DNA from: Salvelinus alpinus
Taxonomy: Eukaryota > Chordata > Actinopteri > Salmoniformes > Salmonidae
Length of the DNA: 64,000 bases
Direction of reading: 5' to 3'
Assembly: GCF_045679555.1 (NCBI RefSeq)
Contig: NC_092110.1
Span: 434,001 to 498,000, forward strand
Of this stretch, positions 23,301 through 33,669 are shown piece by piece (positions within the stretch are counted from its first letter, which is position 1; the number at the start of each line of letters is the position of its first letter). The notes beneath the pieces are model-generated. The model saw only the letters and a program-made list of their open reading frames with translations. It was not told the origin of the DNA and made no database searches. The position numbers and the translations under genes were made by a program.

Positions 23301-25363
23301 TGAAAATGTTGTAGTTAGGGATGGAGATTTCAGAGTTTTTGGTGCTCTTCCTAAGCCAGGATTCAGACACGGCTAGGACATCCGGGTTGGCAGAGTGTGC
23401 TAAAGCAGTGAATAAAACAAACTTAGGGAGGAGGCTTCTAATGTTAACATGCATGAAACCAAGGCTATTACGGTTACAGAAGTCATCAAAAGAGAGCGCC
23501 TGGGGAATAGGAGTGGAGCTAGGCACTGCAGGGCCTGGATTCACCTCTACATCACCAGAGGAACAGAGGAGGAGTAGGATAAGGGTACGGCTAAAAGCTA
23601 TGAGAATTGGTCGTCTAGGACATCCGGAACAGAGAGTAAAAGGAGCAGGTTACTGGGGACGATAAAATAGCTTCAAGGTATAATGTACAGACAAAGGTAT
23701 GGTAGGATGTGAATACAGTGAAGGTAAACCTAGGCATTGAGTGATGATGAGAGAGATATTGTCTCTAGAAACATAATTGAAACCAGATGATGTCATCGTA
23801 TGTGTGGGTAGTGGAACTGAAAGGTTGGATAAGGTATAATGAGCAGGGCTAGAGGCTCTACAGTGAAATAAGCCAATAAACACTAACCAGAACAGCAATG
23901 GACAAGGCATAATGACATTAAGAAGAGGCATGCTTAGCCGAGTGATCATAAGGGTCCAGTGAGTAGTGAGGTTAGTTGGGGTCACGGCGATTCAGACAGC
24001 TAGCCGGGCCATGGGTAGCAAGCTGGCAGAAGATGGAGGTCTGTTTTTAGCCACCTTGTGCATTTGTAACGGATCTGAAATGGCTAGCTAGTTAGCGGGT
24101 ACGCGCTACTAGCGTTTCAATCAGTTACGTCACTTGCTCTGAAACCTAGAAGTAGTGTTGCACCTTGCTCTGCAAGGGCCGTGGCCTTTGTGGAGCGATG
24201 GGTAACGATGCTTCGTGGGCGACCGTTGTTGATGTGTGCAGAGGGTCCCTGGTTCGCGCCCGAGGTCGGGGCGAGGGGACGGTTTAAAGTTATACTGTTA
24301 CATTGATGCTGTTGACCCGGATCACTGGTTGCTGCGGAAAAGGAGGAGGTTGAAAGGGGGGTGAGTGTAACGGATGTGAAATGGCTAGCTAGTTATCGGG
24401 TACGCGCTACTAGCGTTTCAATCAGTTACATCACTTGCTCTGAAACCTAGAAGTAGTGTTGCACCTTGCTCTGCAAGGGCCGCGGCTTTTGTGGAGCGAT
24501 GGGTAACGATGCTTCGTGGGTGTCAGTTGTTGATGTGTGCAGAGGGTCCCTGGTTCGCGCCCGTGTCGGGGCGAGGGGACGTACTAAAGTTATACTGTTA
24601 CACATTTCCGTCGGTAGATTAGTGGGGTTCCGTGTGGTAGAGGGGACCAATCCAATTGGCAAAATAGTTATAGTTATAGTGGCCCAAGAAAATTGTCCGA
24701 TAGACCTATTCAGATAGCAGCCGATAAGACAGCTAACGTTTAGCGTGCCGCAGATGGGCGTTCAGGTTACGTCGCGACGGAGGGGCCGATACGGAGGGGG
24801 ATAACTCCCTCGCGCAGATAACGTCGGTAGTCCAGTCGTGAAGGCCCGGTGGGGCTCCGCATCGGCAGTAAAACGGGTCCGGATAGGTGATTGAAGCCCA
24901 GGAGTGGCTGATGGAACTCTTCAGTTGGCTAGCTCCGGAATAATTGATGTTTGCTCTGGGACCGACGTTAGCCAATAGTCACTCAGATAGCAGCTATCTA
25001 GCTGCAAGATCCTAGTGTAAATGTCCAGAGCTTGCAGTAGAAATCTGGGGATATAGAGAGAAAGTAGGTCCAGGTATGCTCTGGTCTGAGTCGCGTTGTA
25101 CAAAACTGGCGATAGCTTTTCGAGCTAAAGGATAGCTGATGACCGCCAACAGTGGTTAGCTGAATACCAATGTATTCTGGCTAGCTTCTGTTGTGGATTT
25201 CAGATTTGAGGTGAAAAATACTTATTTTTATTTTTTTAAATTGGTGAGGCGGGTTGCAGGAGAGTGTTTTGAAGTTGAGTTTTTGAAAAAAATATATAAA
25301 AAGATATGCGAAGAAAATATGTTAATATACATATACACGGGACACGACAAGACGAGGACAAAG
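20344..25363 (-). mobile_element. Non-LTR retrotransposon (Rex1/L2/CR1-type), near full length, decayed
   Basis: A 5-kb element read on the minus strand. An apurinic-like endonuclease is encoded at about 22660-23544 (starts MNPGP; LLGDLNWNML and SDHCLIACI active-site blocks). A linker and early reverse transcriptase follow at 21815-22525. The RT core is at about 20736-21840, with VFIDLAKAFDSV, GVPQGSILGPTLFSVYIND and the catalytic LYADDTILYSS. An in-frame TGA near 21855 (where a CGA Arg is expected) and frameshifts disable it. The 3' tail at 20344 is T-rich with a TTTCACCTTTGTTTAACCAG motif. The 5' region (24603-25363) is non-coding and interrupted by the TRIM at 24065-24602. A possible 5-bp target duplication GAATA flanks it (20339-20343, 25364-25368). 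Clade placement is tentative. Confidence 0.9.
24065..24602 (+). mobile_element. Miniature LTR retrotransposon (TRIM-like), copy 2, nested in the LINE
   Basis: LTRs at 24065-24302 (238 bp) and 24366-24602 (237 bp), each starting TGTAACGGAT and ending ACTGTTACA, flank a 63-bp interior. The interior begins with a decayed primer-binding site (TGATGCTGTTGACCCGGATC) and ends in a polypurine tract (GGAGGAGGTTGAAAGGGGGG, then TGAG). A 4-bp target duplication CATT lies directly outside (24061-24064, 24603-24606). Both LTRs carry a tRNA-like segment: box A-like TGGAGCGATGGG (24190-24201, 24492-24503) and box B-like GGTTCGCGCCC (24251-24261, 24552-24562). There is no open reading frame of substance. Copy 1 is at 1909-2439 in the opposite orientation. 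Confidence 0.86.
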
Positions 25364-25450
25364 GAATAACAGTGAAGATATCAACACTATGAAGTAACAC
25401 ATATGGAATCATGTGGTAACCAAAAACGTTTTCAACAAATCAAAATATAT
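25364..25450. mobile_element. Tc1-like terminal fragment, right piece
   Basis: Continuation of the fragment at 20264-20343. GTGAAGATATCAACACTATG and CACATATGGAATCATGTGG match the corresponding words of the related copy at 48843-49010, in the same order and orientation. Confidence 0.75.
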
Positions 25451-25612
25451 TTTACATTTCAGATTCTTCAAATTACAGTGATGTATGTAAAATGTGTATA
25501 CATGTAACAACAAAAGAAAAAGCTGTTAAAACAAAGTCCCCCGAAGAGAGGTGGAGTGCCCTTTTTTTTTTTTATAAACAGTGAGGTGATATTCTATGGT
25601 ATGCTATAAAGT

Positions 25613-26131
25613 TCAGTTGATGAAGGGGAGGAGACAGCTTAACAAAGGATGTTTAAGACTTGAGACAATTGAGACATGGATTGTGCATGTGTGCCATTCA
25701 GAGGGTGAATGGGCAAGACTGTCACGCCTGCTCCCGCTCTCCCTCTCTGGCGCTCGAGGGCGCCAGGCTGCCCTTCTTTACGCACACCTGACACCATCAT
25801 TATGCGCATTAGCGCTCACTGGTCTCTCCTGGACTCCTTCACTTTGTTGATTGCCTTCCCTATTTCTGTCTGCTCCCCCGTTTGTTCCCTGTGTCAGCAG
25901 TAATGTCGTTATGTGTTCATGTCCAGATGCTGTCCTGTCCTGTTCCATGTCCGTTGCCTATTAAATGTTCTCTCCCTGTATTTGCTTCTCGTCTACCAGC
26001 GTCGATCCTTACAAAGACAAAATATTGAAGTGCCTTTGACCGAGGTTTGGTAGTAGGTGTCAGGCGCACCTGTTTGTGTCAAGAACTGCAACGCTGATGG
26101 GTTTTTGTCACTCAACAGTTTCCCATGTGTG
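25613..26131 (+). mobile_element. Tc1-like fragment split by a solo LTR
   Basis: The words GATGAAGGGGAGGAGACAG, GAGACAATTGAGACATGG and, after the LTR, AGGCGCACCTGTTTGTGTC and CTCAACAGTTTCCCATGTG belong to one fish Tc1-type family; the first two recur at 57645-57715. The two parts (25613-25719 and 26014-26131) read on continuously when the LTR and one AAGAC are removed. Terminal repeats are not preserved. Confidence 0.75.
25720..26013 (+). mobile_element. Solo LTR, 294 bp
   Basis: Starts TGTCACGCCTGC and ends CGATCCTTACA, flanked by a perfect 5-bp duplication AAGAC (25715-25719 and 26014-26018). It contains an ATTAAA poly(A)-type signal at 25960-25965, followed by a U-rich run, consistent with an LTR read on the + strand. 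There is no internal retroelement sequence on either side, so it is a recombined solo LTR. The two open frames inside it (25596-25850, 25709-25903) are not genes. Confidence 0.85.
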
Positions 26132-26139
26132 TAATAGTG

Positions 26140-26709
26140 TATTTTCCATTTGATAGTGTTTTGATTTCTATGTACCATTTCAAATGTGATAACCTTGTTA
26201 AAATTAGAGAAACTACCCAGTGTTTCCAGATTTCTATGAAATATGACCTATAATTAATTACATTCAATATGATTGAAATTGTTTTCCTTACAAAAAAATA
26301 AAATGCAATTATATTAGTCACATGCTTTGTAAACAACAGATGTAGACTAACAGTTAAATGCTTACTTGCGAGCCCTTCCCAACAATGCAGAACATTTCAA
26401 TTAAGTATGTTAGAGATCAGATTTTCTGTGTTAGAATGGTGTGGGCATAACCCAACAACAGAATGGTGTGGGCGAATACTAGTCATTCAAAATATTCATG
26501 CGAGTAGACCACTGATTAGCCATCTCATCCGCCTCAGGAGTATTACATCTTCAAATAGTTGAAACAAGTTTACACGTCTGTTTACAAGTTTCTCAAATTC
26601 ATGCTTTGGCAACAAATACAATCCAACAACATTGTTTGGGTATGAGTTACATGAATATGAACCTTTAAAAGTTAGTTTTTTACTGGGCAGTTACTTTAAG
26701 AACTTTGTC
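26140..26709. other. Unassigned intergenic
   Basis: AT-rich sequence; no gene or repeat recognised, except that TGATTTCTATG(T/C)-type words here recur near 27190 as part of a local duplication. Confidence 0.4.
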
Positions 26710-26717
26710 CCATAGAG

Positions 26718-26875
26718 CTGGGTTTCCCAAACTCGGTGTTGCCCCCCGGGTGCATGTTTTTGTTTTTGCCCTAGCACTACACAGCTGATTAAAAAAAACG
26801 AATCTAGCTAAGGCTAGGACAAAAACAAAAACGTGCACCCAGGGGGGGCCACAGGACCGAGTTTGGGAAACCCTG
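26718..26875. mobile_element. hAT-type MITE, 158 bp
   Basis: Terminal inverted repeats CTGGGTTTCCCAAACTCGGT (left) and its near-complement ACCGAGTTTGGGAAACCCTG (right) enclose a palindromic interior with GCATGTTTTTGTTTTTG / CAAAAACAAAAACGTGC. Flanks CCATAGAG (26710-26717) and CCGTAGAG (26876-26883) form an 8-bp duplication with one difference, as expected for hAT elements. No coding capacity; the open frame at 26680-26925 is an artefact of the palindrome. Confidence 0.88.
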
Positions 26876-26899
26876 CCGTAGAGTACTGTAGAGAGAAAC

Positions 26900-27440
26900 A
26901 TTTGTAAAGTCAAATAAAATGTCACCCAACAAAAAATATATGCATGGGAAGGTACCCTTGTTTTGTAGGAAGGCTTTCTGTCTGAATTCTACAGGCAGTC
27001 TTCATGGACACACAAATACTGTAGGTACAGGTGAGTCCGATCTCTCATGCTGGGCCTTGTCAAAAACATAACATGAACATTAGTTAAACCACGAAACAAA
27101 GAATATCATGCCTTTTTGTTAAATGTGATGTCAAGTCACTCTCTTTTGGATTTAGCAATTATGTATTTTTCCTCTGACCGTGTTCTATGATTTCTATGCG
27201 TCATTTCAATTGTAATAACTTTGTTACATTTCATGCTATTATGTAGAGGTAATGTTCTCCATCCCTAAACTTCACTGGCTTTTTGATAGACCGCAAACTC
27301 GTAAAAAGTATAATAAAATGTTACCCTCCCCAACAAAAAAAAGATATGCATGGGAATTTACCCTTGTTTTGTAGGAAAAGCTTTCTGTCTGAATTCTATT
27401 GGCAGCATCATAGACAGGTCACTCTTCATGGACATACAGC
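26900..27440 (+). repeat. Local imperfect duplication
   Basis: The block AAATGTCACCCAACAAAAAA ... CATGGGAAGGTACCCTTG ... CTTTCTGTCTGAATTCTAC (26915-27010) is repeated with changes at about 27315-27440, including TGCATGGGAATTTACCCTTG and TTTCTGTCTGAATTCTATTG. The spacing is about 400 bases. No coding potential was seen. Confidence 0.65.
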
Positions 27441-28480
27441 TGGTCTCTGCTTGTGGATTGGGCTTCAGGACAACACAGAAAAACATTCCAGCTTTAATTC
27501 AAACTGTCTGGAAATGGTGGAATTGTATTGAGCTCCTTGCAGGATTTCAGATCTCAAGTCATATCTGTACACACAGATACTCAAACATACAGCACAGACT
27601 GTTTTCACTTCTTAGCTCCATGGTAGGGGGTCCTAATCCACGGCAGGACTCATTTCAGAGGCTGAACTCCTCTCCTTTCTTGAAAAAAACTCATTTTAAA
27701 GGCAGTGGTCCTCTTCTCTCTCTTCACATAAAGCGACTCTTGATATGTACCTACCCTGTGAATGCATATGCAGTACATCATGGGCGGAATCTTCATCTTA
27801 ACATTTTCCGATGCTTATGTCTCTCTGCTACTTGTGCCATGCCTTGCCGTGTTGTTCAGTCACATAGCATCTACTGCGATTAAAACGATTATCTTAAGAA
27901 ATCTGTCACACTCATATTACACACACACTCATCTTTTATGTATTCTATTTATCTCTGCTCCAAGGACAGTGATGGTTACAAGAGCCATCCACAAAGTAAA
28001 AAGTCACCTGTCATGACCTGAGTCTGTTGCCATCTGACACAAACATTTGTCTACACACACACACACACACATACAGTACACACACAGGTCATTATACTGT
28101 ATGCACACAGAGACTGTACAGGAAGTATTTGTCTTAGGACAGCACAATAAATGATTCTAACTGATACTAACTTTAATGTCACAGCTGCAAAGGGAATTCA
28201 ATTGCACTGAGCTGTATCTTACTATACATTTATGTATTTTGCATGTTTCTTGACTGTATGTTTGTCTGTTCTACGTCACCATCTTCATCATCCTCATCAT
28301 GATCACCATCATGTATGTACAGTATGTAATTACTAAAATATTGCATGGATGGTTGTACGTAGAGTTAAGCCTATTGATACAGTGGACTAGTGAAGTTCAT
28401 TGTAACTGAGTCTATACTAATATACCTTAAATTAAAATTCAGCTCCAACTGCTTGCTTAATTCTCTCGAGTCCTTCTCCT
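27441..28480. other. Unassigned intergenic with short CA repeat
   Basis: An open frame at 27350-27883 has no recognisable domain and low protein-like character. A short (CA)n run lies at about 28053-28070. Nothing else was identified. Confidence 0.4.
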
Positions 28481-28531
28481 GTTTGTTTTTTTACACAGAG
28501 CAGTTGAGAACACATTACATGGTGAGCAGAG

Positions 28532-29650
28532 AATGGCGGAAGCAGATGCTGAGTTTGAATCTGATGGCACTAGCAAAGATGAGAATGAAGGTGACGAGAA
28601 TACTGGATGGACAACAGTCACTGAAGGACAGATAAAGTGAGCTCAAATCACAGTTAAAGCAACATCTAGTAAGCCTACTGCTCATGGATTTTTTGTATAA
28701 TGTATTGTGCTGTCCTAAGACAAATACTTCAACTAGGCCTACTTCACAGTTTGTAGTAGCAGCGTGGTTTAAGGATAAGAAGATGTACCTGGGAGATCCT
28801 TTTGATGTTAAATGGTGAAGAATCTGTTGGGTAAAGTGGAATCTTTGAGGCTGACGAGAACTGGAATTCTGTATTTTTTATGTGTGTCGGCAGAACAAAA
28901 GGAGTATGCGTTGCGCCTCACCAGAATCAAGGAGAAAGAGGTGACTGCCATCGGAGCAGAGCACCGATGAAGGGTGTTTTTTCTGGAGTCTCTGTGGAAG
29001 TTGGGGCGGAGAAGACCAATATGAAAATGTCTGGAGTGTAGTTGGGGAGCGACGATTGATGTTTATTTTCACTGGAAAGAAGATAGAGAGTACGTCTGTA
29101 TTATTGTTCTTTTATGAGGAGTTTGGATATGTGAGTTACCCTGTGAGGGCATTTGTACCCAGCTTACTGCAGTGTTCCAAATGCAAAGCATTTGGGCATG
29201 TGTCAAGTGTTGCAGAGAGTATGACTTGAGTGATTATTTTGTTGCAGAAGATGATGATGTTGAATATCGCAATTGTGGTGGGAAGCATGCACATGAGCAT
29301 GGCCCCTGGAAGATGTTTAGTGGTGGGGGTGCTGAAAATGTTCTGTCCCTGCGCTGCTGACGGCTATTTTGGTCTGCTCATACAGGAGTAGTAAAGGCCC
29401 AGTTTAATTATATATTTTTCTATTATTATGATTCATCAGGGGGTGCCGCAGCACCCTCAGCCCCCCTACTTCCTGCAGCTATGCACATGAGTTCCCTGAA
29501 TGTCCTGTAAGGGTGGGGGCAGAGATTGCTTGGATAAAATGCTGTTCAGCATTTCTCCAATGCAGAGGCAGCGAAAAAAAAGTTTAAATAATGTTCTAGT
29601 GGGTCAGTTGCTGTGGAGACACTGCAGTCCAGTGCTGTGGGTGCCGTTCT
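28532..29650 (+). pseudogene. Retroposon ORF1-like remnant with zinc knuckle
   Basis: Fragments of one reading direction can be followed with frameshifts and stops. An acidic start at 28532 reads MAEADAEFESDGTSKDENEG. Later come a segment around 28890-28945 and LLQCSKCKAFGHVSSVC (about 29165-29215), a CX2CX4HX4C zinc knuckle, then YRNCGGKHAHEHGPW and, after 29465, AHEFPECPV. This order resembles the ORF1 (gag-like nucleic-acid-binding) proteins of fish I/Nimb-type non-LTR retrotransposons. No ORF2 of this type follows; the sequence runs into an unrelated LINE at 29672. Family assignment is moderate. Confidence 0.6.
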
Positions 29651-29671
29651 CAAAGTGCAGGATCCAGATCA

Positions 29672-29982
29672 AATCAAATCAAATGTTATTAGTCACAATG
29701 CAAATAGTCTGGGTAGCCATTTGATTAGGTGTTCAGGAGTCTTATGGCTTGGGGGTAGAAGCTGTTTAGAAGCCTCTTGGACCTAGACTTGGCGCTCCGG
29801 TACTGCTTGCCCTGTGGTAGCAGAGACGACAGTCTATGACTAGGGTGGCTGGAGTCTTTGACAATTTTTATGGCCATCCTCTGACACCACCTGATGTAGA
29901 GGTCCTGGATGGCAGGAAGCTTGGCCCCAGTGATGTACTGGGCCGTATGCACCACCCTATGTGGTGCCTTGCAGTCCGAGGC
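29672..29982 (-). mobile_element. LINE 3'-end fragment (L2-type)
   Basis: A roughly 310-bp piece in minus orientation beginning with an ATCAAATCAAATCAAATG tail. It matches the 3' part of the neighbouring LINE (CTTGGCGCTCCGGTAC, GTTCAGGAGTC). It stops at CTTGCAGTCCGAGGC, after which a second, longer copy starts with its own 3' tail at 29985. Confidence 0.75.
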
Positions 29983-29984
29983 AC

Positions 29985-32550
29985 CACACATTTTATTTGT
30001 CACATGCGCCGAATACAACACCTTACAGTGAAATGCTTACTTACAAGCCCTTAACCAACAATGCAGTTAAAAAAATTTTTTTATAAAAAATGAAAAATAA
30101 CAGTCACAAATAATTAAAGAGCAGCGGTAAAATAACAATAGCGAGGCTATATACAGGGGTTAGAGGTACAGAGTCAATGTGCGGGGGCACCGGTTAGTTA
30201 AGGTAATTGAGGTAATATGTACATGTAGGTAGAGTTAAAGTGACTAGATAATAAATAGAGAATAGCAGCAGCGTAGGGGGGCAATGCAAATAGTAGCCAT
30301 TTGACCAGCTGTTCAGGAGTCATGGGTTGGGGGAAGAAGCCTTTTGGACGTAGACTTGGCGCTCCGGTACCGCTTGCCTTGCGGTCCGAGGCCGAGCAGT
30401 TGCCATACCAGGCAGTGATGCAACCAGTCAGGATGCTCTCAATGGTGCAGCTGTAGAACTTTGAGGATCTGAGGACCCATGCCACATGTTTTCAGTCTCC
30501 TGTGCGGGAATAGGCTTTGTCGTGCCCTCGATTGTCTTGGTGTGTTTGGACCATGATAGTTTGTTGGTGAAGTGGACACCAAGGAACTTGAAGCTCTCAA
30601 CCTGCTCCACTTCATCCCCGTCGATGAGAATGGGGGTGTGGCCGGTCCTCTTTTTCCAGTAGTCCACAATCATCTCCTTTTTTTTGATCACATTGAGGGA
30701 GAGTTTGTTGTCCTGGCACCACTCGGCCAGGTCTCTGACCTCCTCCCTATAGGCTGTCTCATTGTTGTCGGTGATCAGGCCTACTACTGTTGTGTCATCG
30801 GCAAACTTAATGATGGTGTTGGAGTCATGCCTGGCCATGCAGTCATGAGTGAACAGGGAGTACAGGAGGAGACTGAACACGCACCCCTGAGGGGCCCCTG
30901 TGTTGAGGATCAGCGTGGCAGATGTGTTGTTACCTACCCTTACCACCTAGGGGTGGCCCGTCAGGAAGTCCAGGATCCAGTTGCAGAGGGAGGTGTTTAG
31001 TCCCAGGGTCCTTAGCTTAGTGATGAGCTTTGAGGGCACTATGGTGTTGAACGCTGAGCTGTAGTCAATGAATAGCATTCTCACATCGGTGTTCCTTTTG
31101 TCCAGGTGGGAAACGGCAGTGTGGAGTGCAATAGAGATTGCATCATTTGGGGATCTGTTGAGGCGGTATGCAAATTAAAGTGGGTCAGAGCCGATGTAGT
31201 ACGATTTAATCTTAGTCCTGTATTGACACTTTGCCTGTTTGATGGAGGAGGGCATTCGTCGGAGGGCATAGCAGGATTTCTTATAAGTTTCCGGGTTAGA
31301 GTCCCGCTCCTTGAAAGCGGCAGCTCTACCCTTTAGCTCAGTGCGACTGTTGCCTGTAATCCATGGCTTCTGGTTGGGGTATGTACGTACGGTCACTGTG
31401 GGGACGACGTCATCGATGCACTTATTGATGAAGCCAATGACTGATGTGATGTACTCCTCAATGCCATCGGAGGAATCCCGGAACATATTCCAGTCTGTGC
31501 TAGCAAAACAGTCCTGTACCTTAGCATCTGCTTCATCTGACCATTTTTTAAATTGATCTAGTCACTGGTGCGTCCTGCTTTAATTTTTGCTTGTAAGCAG
31601 GAATCAGTAGGATATCATTATTTTCAGATTTGCCAAATGGAGGGTGAGGGAGAGCTTTACATGCGTCTCTGTGTGTGGAGTAAAGGTGATAGAAATTTGG
31701 TTTAAGTTTCCCTGCATTAAAGTCCCCGGCAACTAGGAGCGTCGCCTCTGGGTGAGCGTTTTCCTGTTTGCTTATGGTGGAATACAGCTCATTCAATGCT
31801 GTCTTAGTACCAGCCTCTGATTGTGGTGGTATGTAAACAGTTGCGAAAAATGCAGATGAAAACTCTCTAGGTAGATAGTGTGGTCTACAGCTTATCATGA
31901 GATACTCTACCTCAGGCGAGCAATAGCTTGAGACTTCCTTAGATATTGTGCACCAGCTGTTATTTACAAAATACATAGTCCGCCACCCTTTGTCTTACCA
32001 GAAGCCGCTGTTCTATCCTGCCGGTGCAGCGTATAACCAGCCAGCTGTATGTTGATAGTGTCGTCATTCAGCCACAACTCCGTGAAGCATACGATATTAC
32101 AGTTTTGAATGTCCCGTTGGTAGTTTAATCTTCCACGTAGGTCATCTATTTCATTGTCCAAAGATTGCACGTTTGCTAGCAGAATGGAAGGAAGTGGGGG
32201 TTTATTTGATCGCCTACGAATTATCAGAAGGCAGCCCGCCCTCTGGACCCTTTTTCTCCACCTCCTCTTCATGCAAATCACGGGGATCTGGGCCTGTTCC
32301 CGAGAAAGCAGTATATCGTTCACGTCGGGCTCATCAGACTCATGAAAAGAAAAAAGGATTCTGCCAGTCCGTGGTGAGTAATCACGGTCCTGATGTTCAG
32401 AAGTTATTTTCGGTCATAAGAGACTGTAGCAGCAACATTATGTACAAAATAAGTAAAAAAATATGTTACAAACAACGCAAATAAACAAACAACAAAATAC
32501 AATCGGTTGGGGGCACGTAAAACGTCTGCCTTCTCTGGCACCATTGTCAT
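29985..32550 (-). mobile_element. L2-type LINE with endonuclease and reverse transcriptase, internally deleted
   Basis: Read on the minus strand from about 32550 to the 3' tail at 29985 (TTGTCACATGCGCCGAATAC). The endonuclease part lies at 31548-32323, with LLANVQSLDNEIDDLRGR, ELWLNDDT, LLVAGDFNAG and PFGKSENNDILLIPAYKQK. A linker follows at 31175-31486. Reverse transcriptase resumes around 31170 and 30428-30946 with [16 protein letters not shown] and the catalytic [13 protein letters not shown]. Around 31175-31180 the text jumps from YYIGSDPL directly to QFAYRP-type sequence, so the first part of RT is deleted relative to the copy at 35772-38640. Frameshifts are present. The long + strand frame at 30572-31000 is antisense to this RT and is not a gene. 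Confidence 0.88.
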
Positions 32551-33660
32551 GAAGGAAGTAGATATTTTGGCATTTATTGCTATGGTGATAAACTGCAGAT
32601 GTAGATTAGGCGGCCCCCTATGGCGTCAGACTGACAAGGGCAGCATTTTCTGAACTAAACTGACCAAGACTCACCTCCAACAACACATAAAACTTCACAT
32701 AACTCTGCTCAAAAACAATGACAAATTATATCAACCACTGGCATAGGGGCTTTTTAAGTGAGCGCTGATGCCACCCTGTGGCATAAGCAGTGCCCACTTT
32801 GTAAAGCAGTGCCCACTTTGCAAAATATTTATCGCCTCTCCGGGGTGCTGTTGGAGCGACGCATCGTTGCGGCGCTCTCCCAACATTCAAAAAAAAAATC
32901 TAACATAAATCATGTAGCAGATATAGCATATATCTGTAGAAAGAGTATGTGGCCTTTTCTGTAGCCTACAGGCTGTAGATAAAATGTATGACAATGTAAT
33001 GAGACAGACAGTTTTTACATCACGCAGGTTTCTCTGATCAAATAGCCTAAACTAAATGGCGCCCATCAAATAAAAAAGTGCTGACATGTTAACAAACAAC
33101 ACACCCTAAAAACAGGACAGGTCAAAGTAAAATGGAAAATATGGAATGGACAATCAGGCCTAAGTAGGGCTCTGAGTGTGTTTTGAGGGACTGAGGGTTT
33201 TACGTTTTTGTTTTGTATTTAGTTTTTTGGGGACATTTGAGTGAATTCCATTTTACGTTTTGGATATCCCTTTTTTTATTTGTCATCCGGGATCATTGGG
33301 ACATCCCTACTCTAACCTTAACCATAAACCTAACCCTAATCTTAACCTTTTTCAATTTCAAATTCAGTGAGTGTAGGGACGTTCCAATGAACCAGATAGC
33401 ACGGAACCTTTTCTAATTTCCAGCATCCAGTAGTGGGCGGCAATACACCGTTTGCCCTAAAACATCACAGGAGAAGAAGAATGGTTTCCACTAGTTACCA
33501 TGAAAACAACCAGTTTTAGTCTTAATTTAAGTTTATGTTTTGGCATAAGGTTAGCCGCGTGGTTAGGTTGAAGGATAGGTTTAAAATCCCATTTTAAGAA
33601 GATAAATTGTAGAAATAGGCATGGTTTATGACTTTGTGGATGTGGTAACTAGTGACGAAC
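32551..33660. other. Intergenic, upstream of styx
   Basis: AT-rich, no recognisable repeat or coding exon. A short imperfect TAACC/CTAACCCTAA-like run lies at 33312-33350. Confidence 0.45.
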
Positions 33661-33669
33661 GACATCTAC

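Noticed and set aside
20344-25363. Possible intact, active LINE
   Set aside because: An in-frame TGA in the RT, frameshifts between endonuclease and RT, and a nested TRIM rule out activity.
27350-27883. 177-aa open frame
   Set aside because: Covers one half of a local DNA duplication; not protein-like and the duplicate copy is not open.
30572-31000. 142-aa + strand frame, nearly identical to one at 37993-38421 (minus)
   Set aside because: Both are antisense to the reverse transcriptase of the same LINE family; the similarity reflects the repeat, not a gene.
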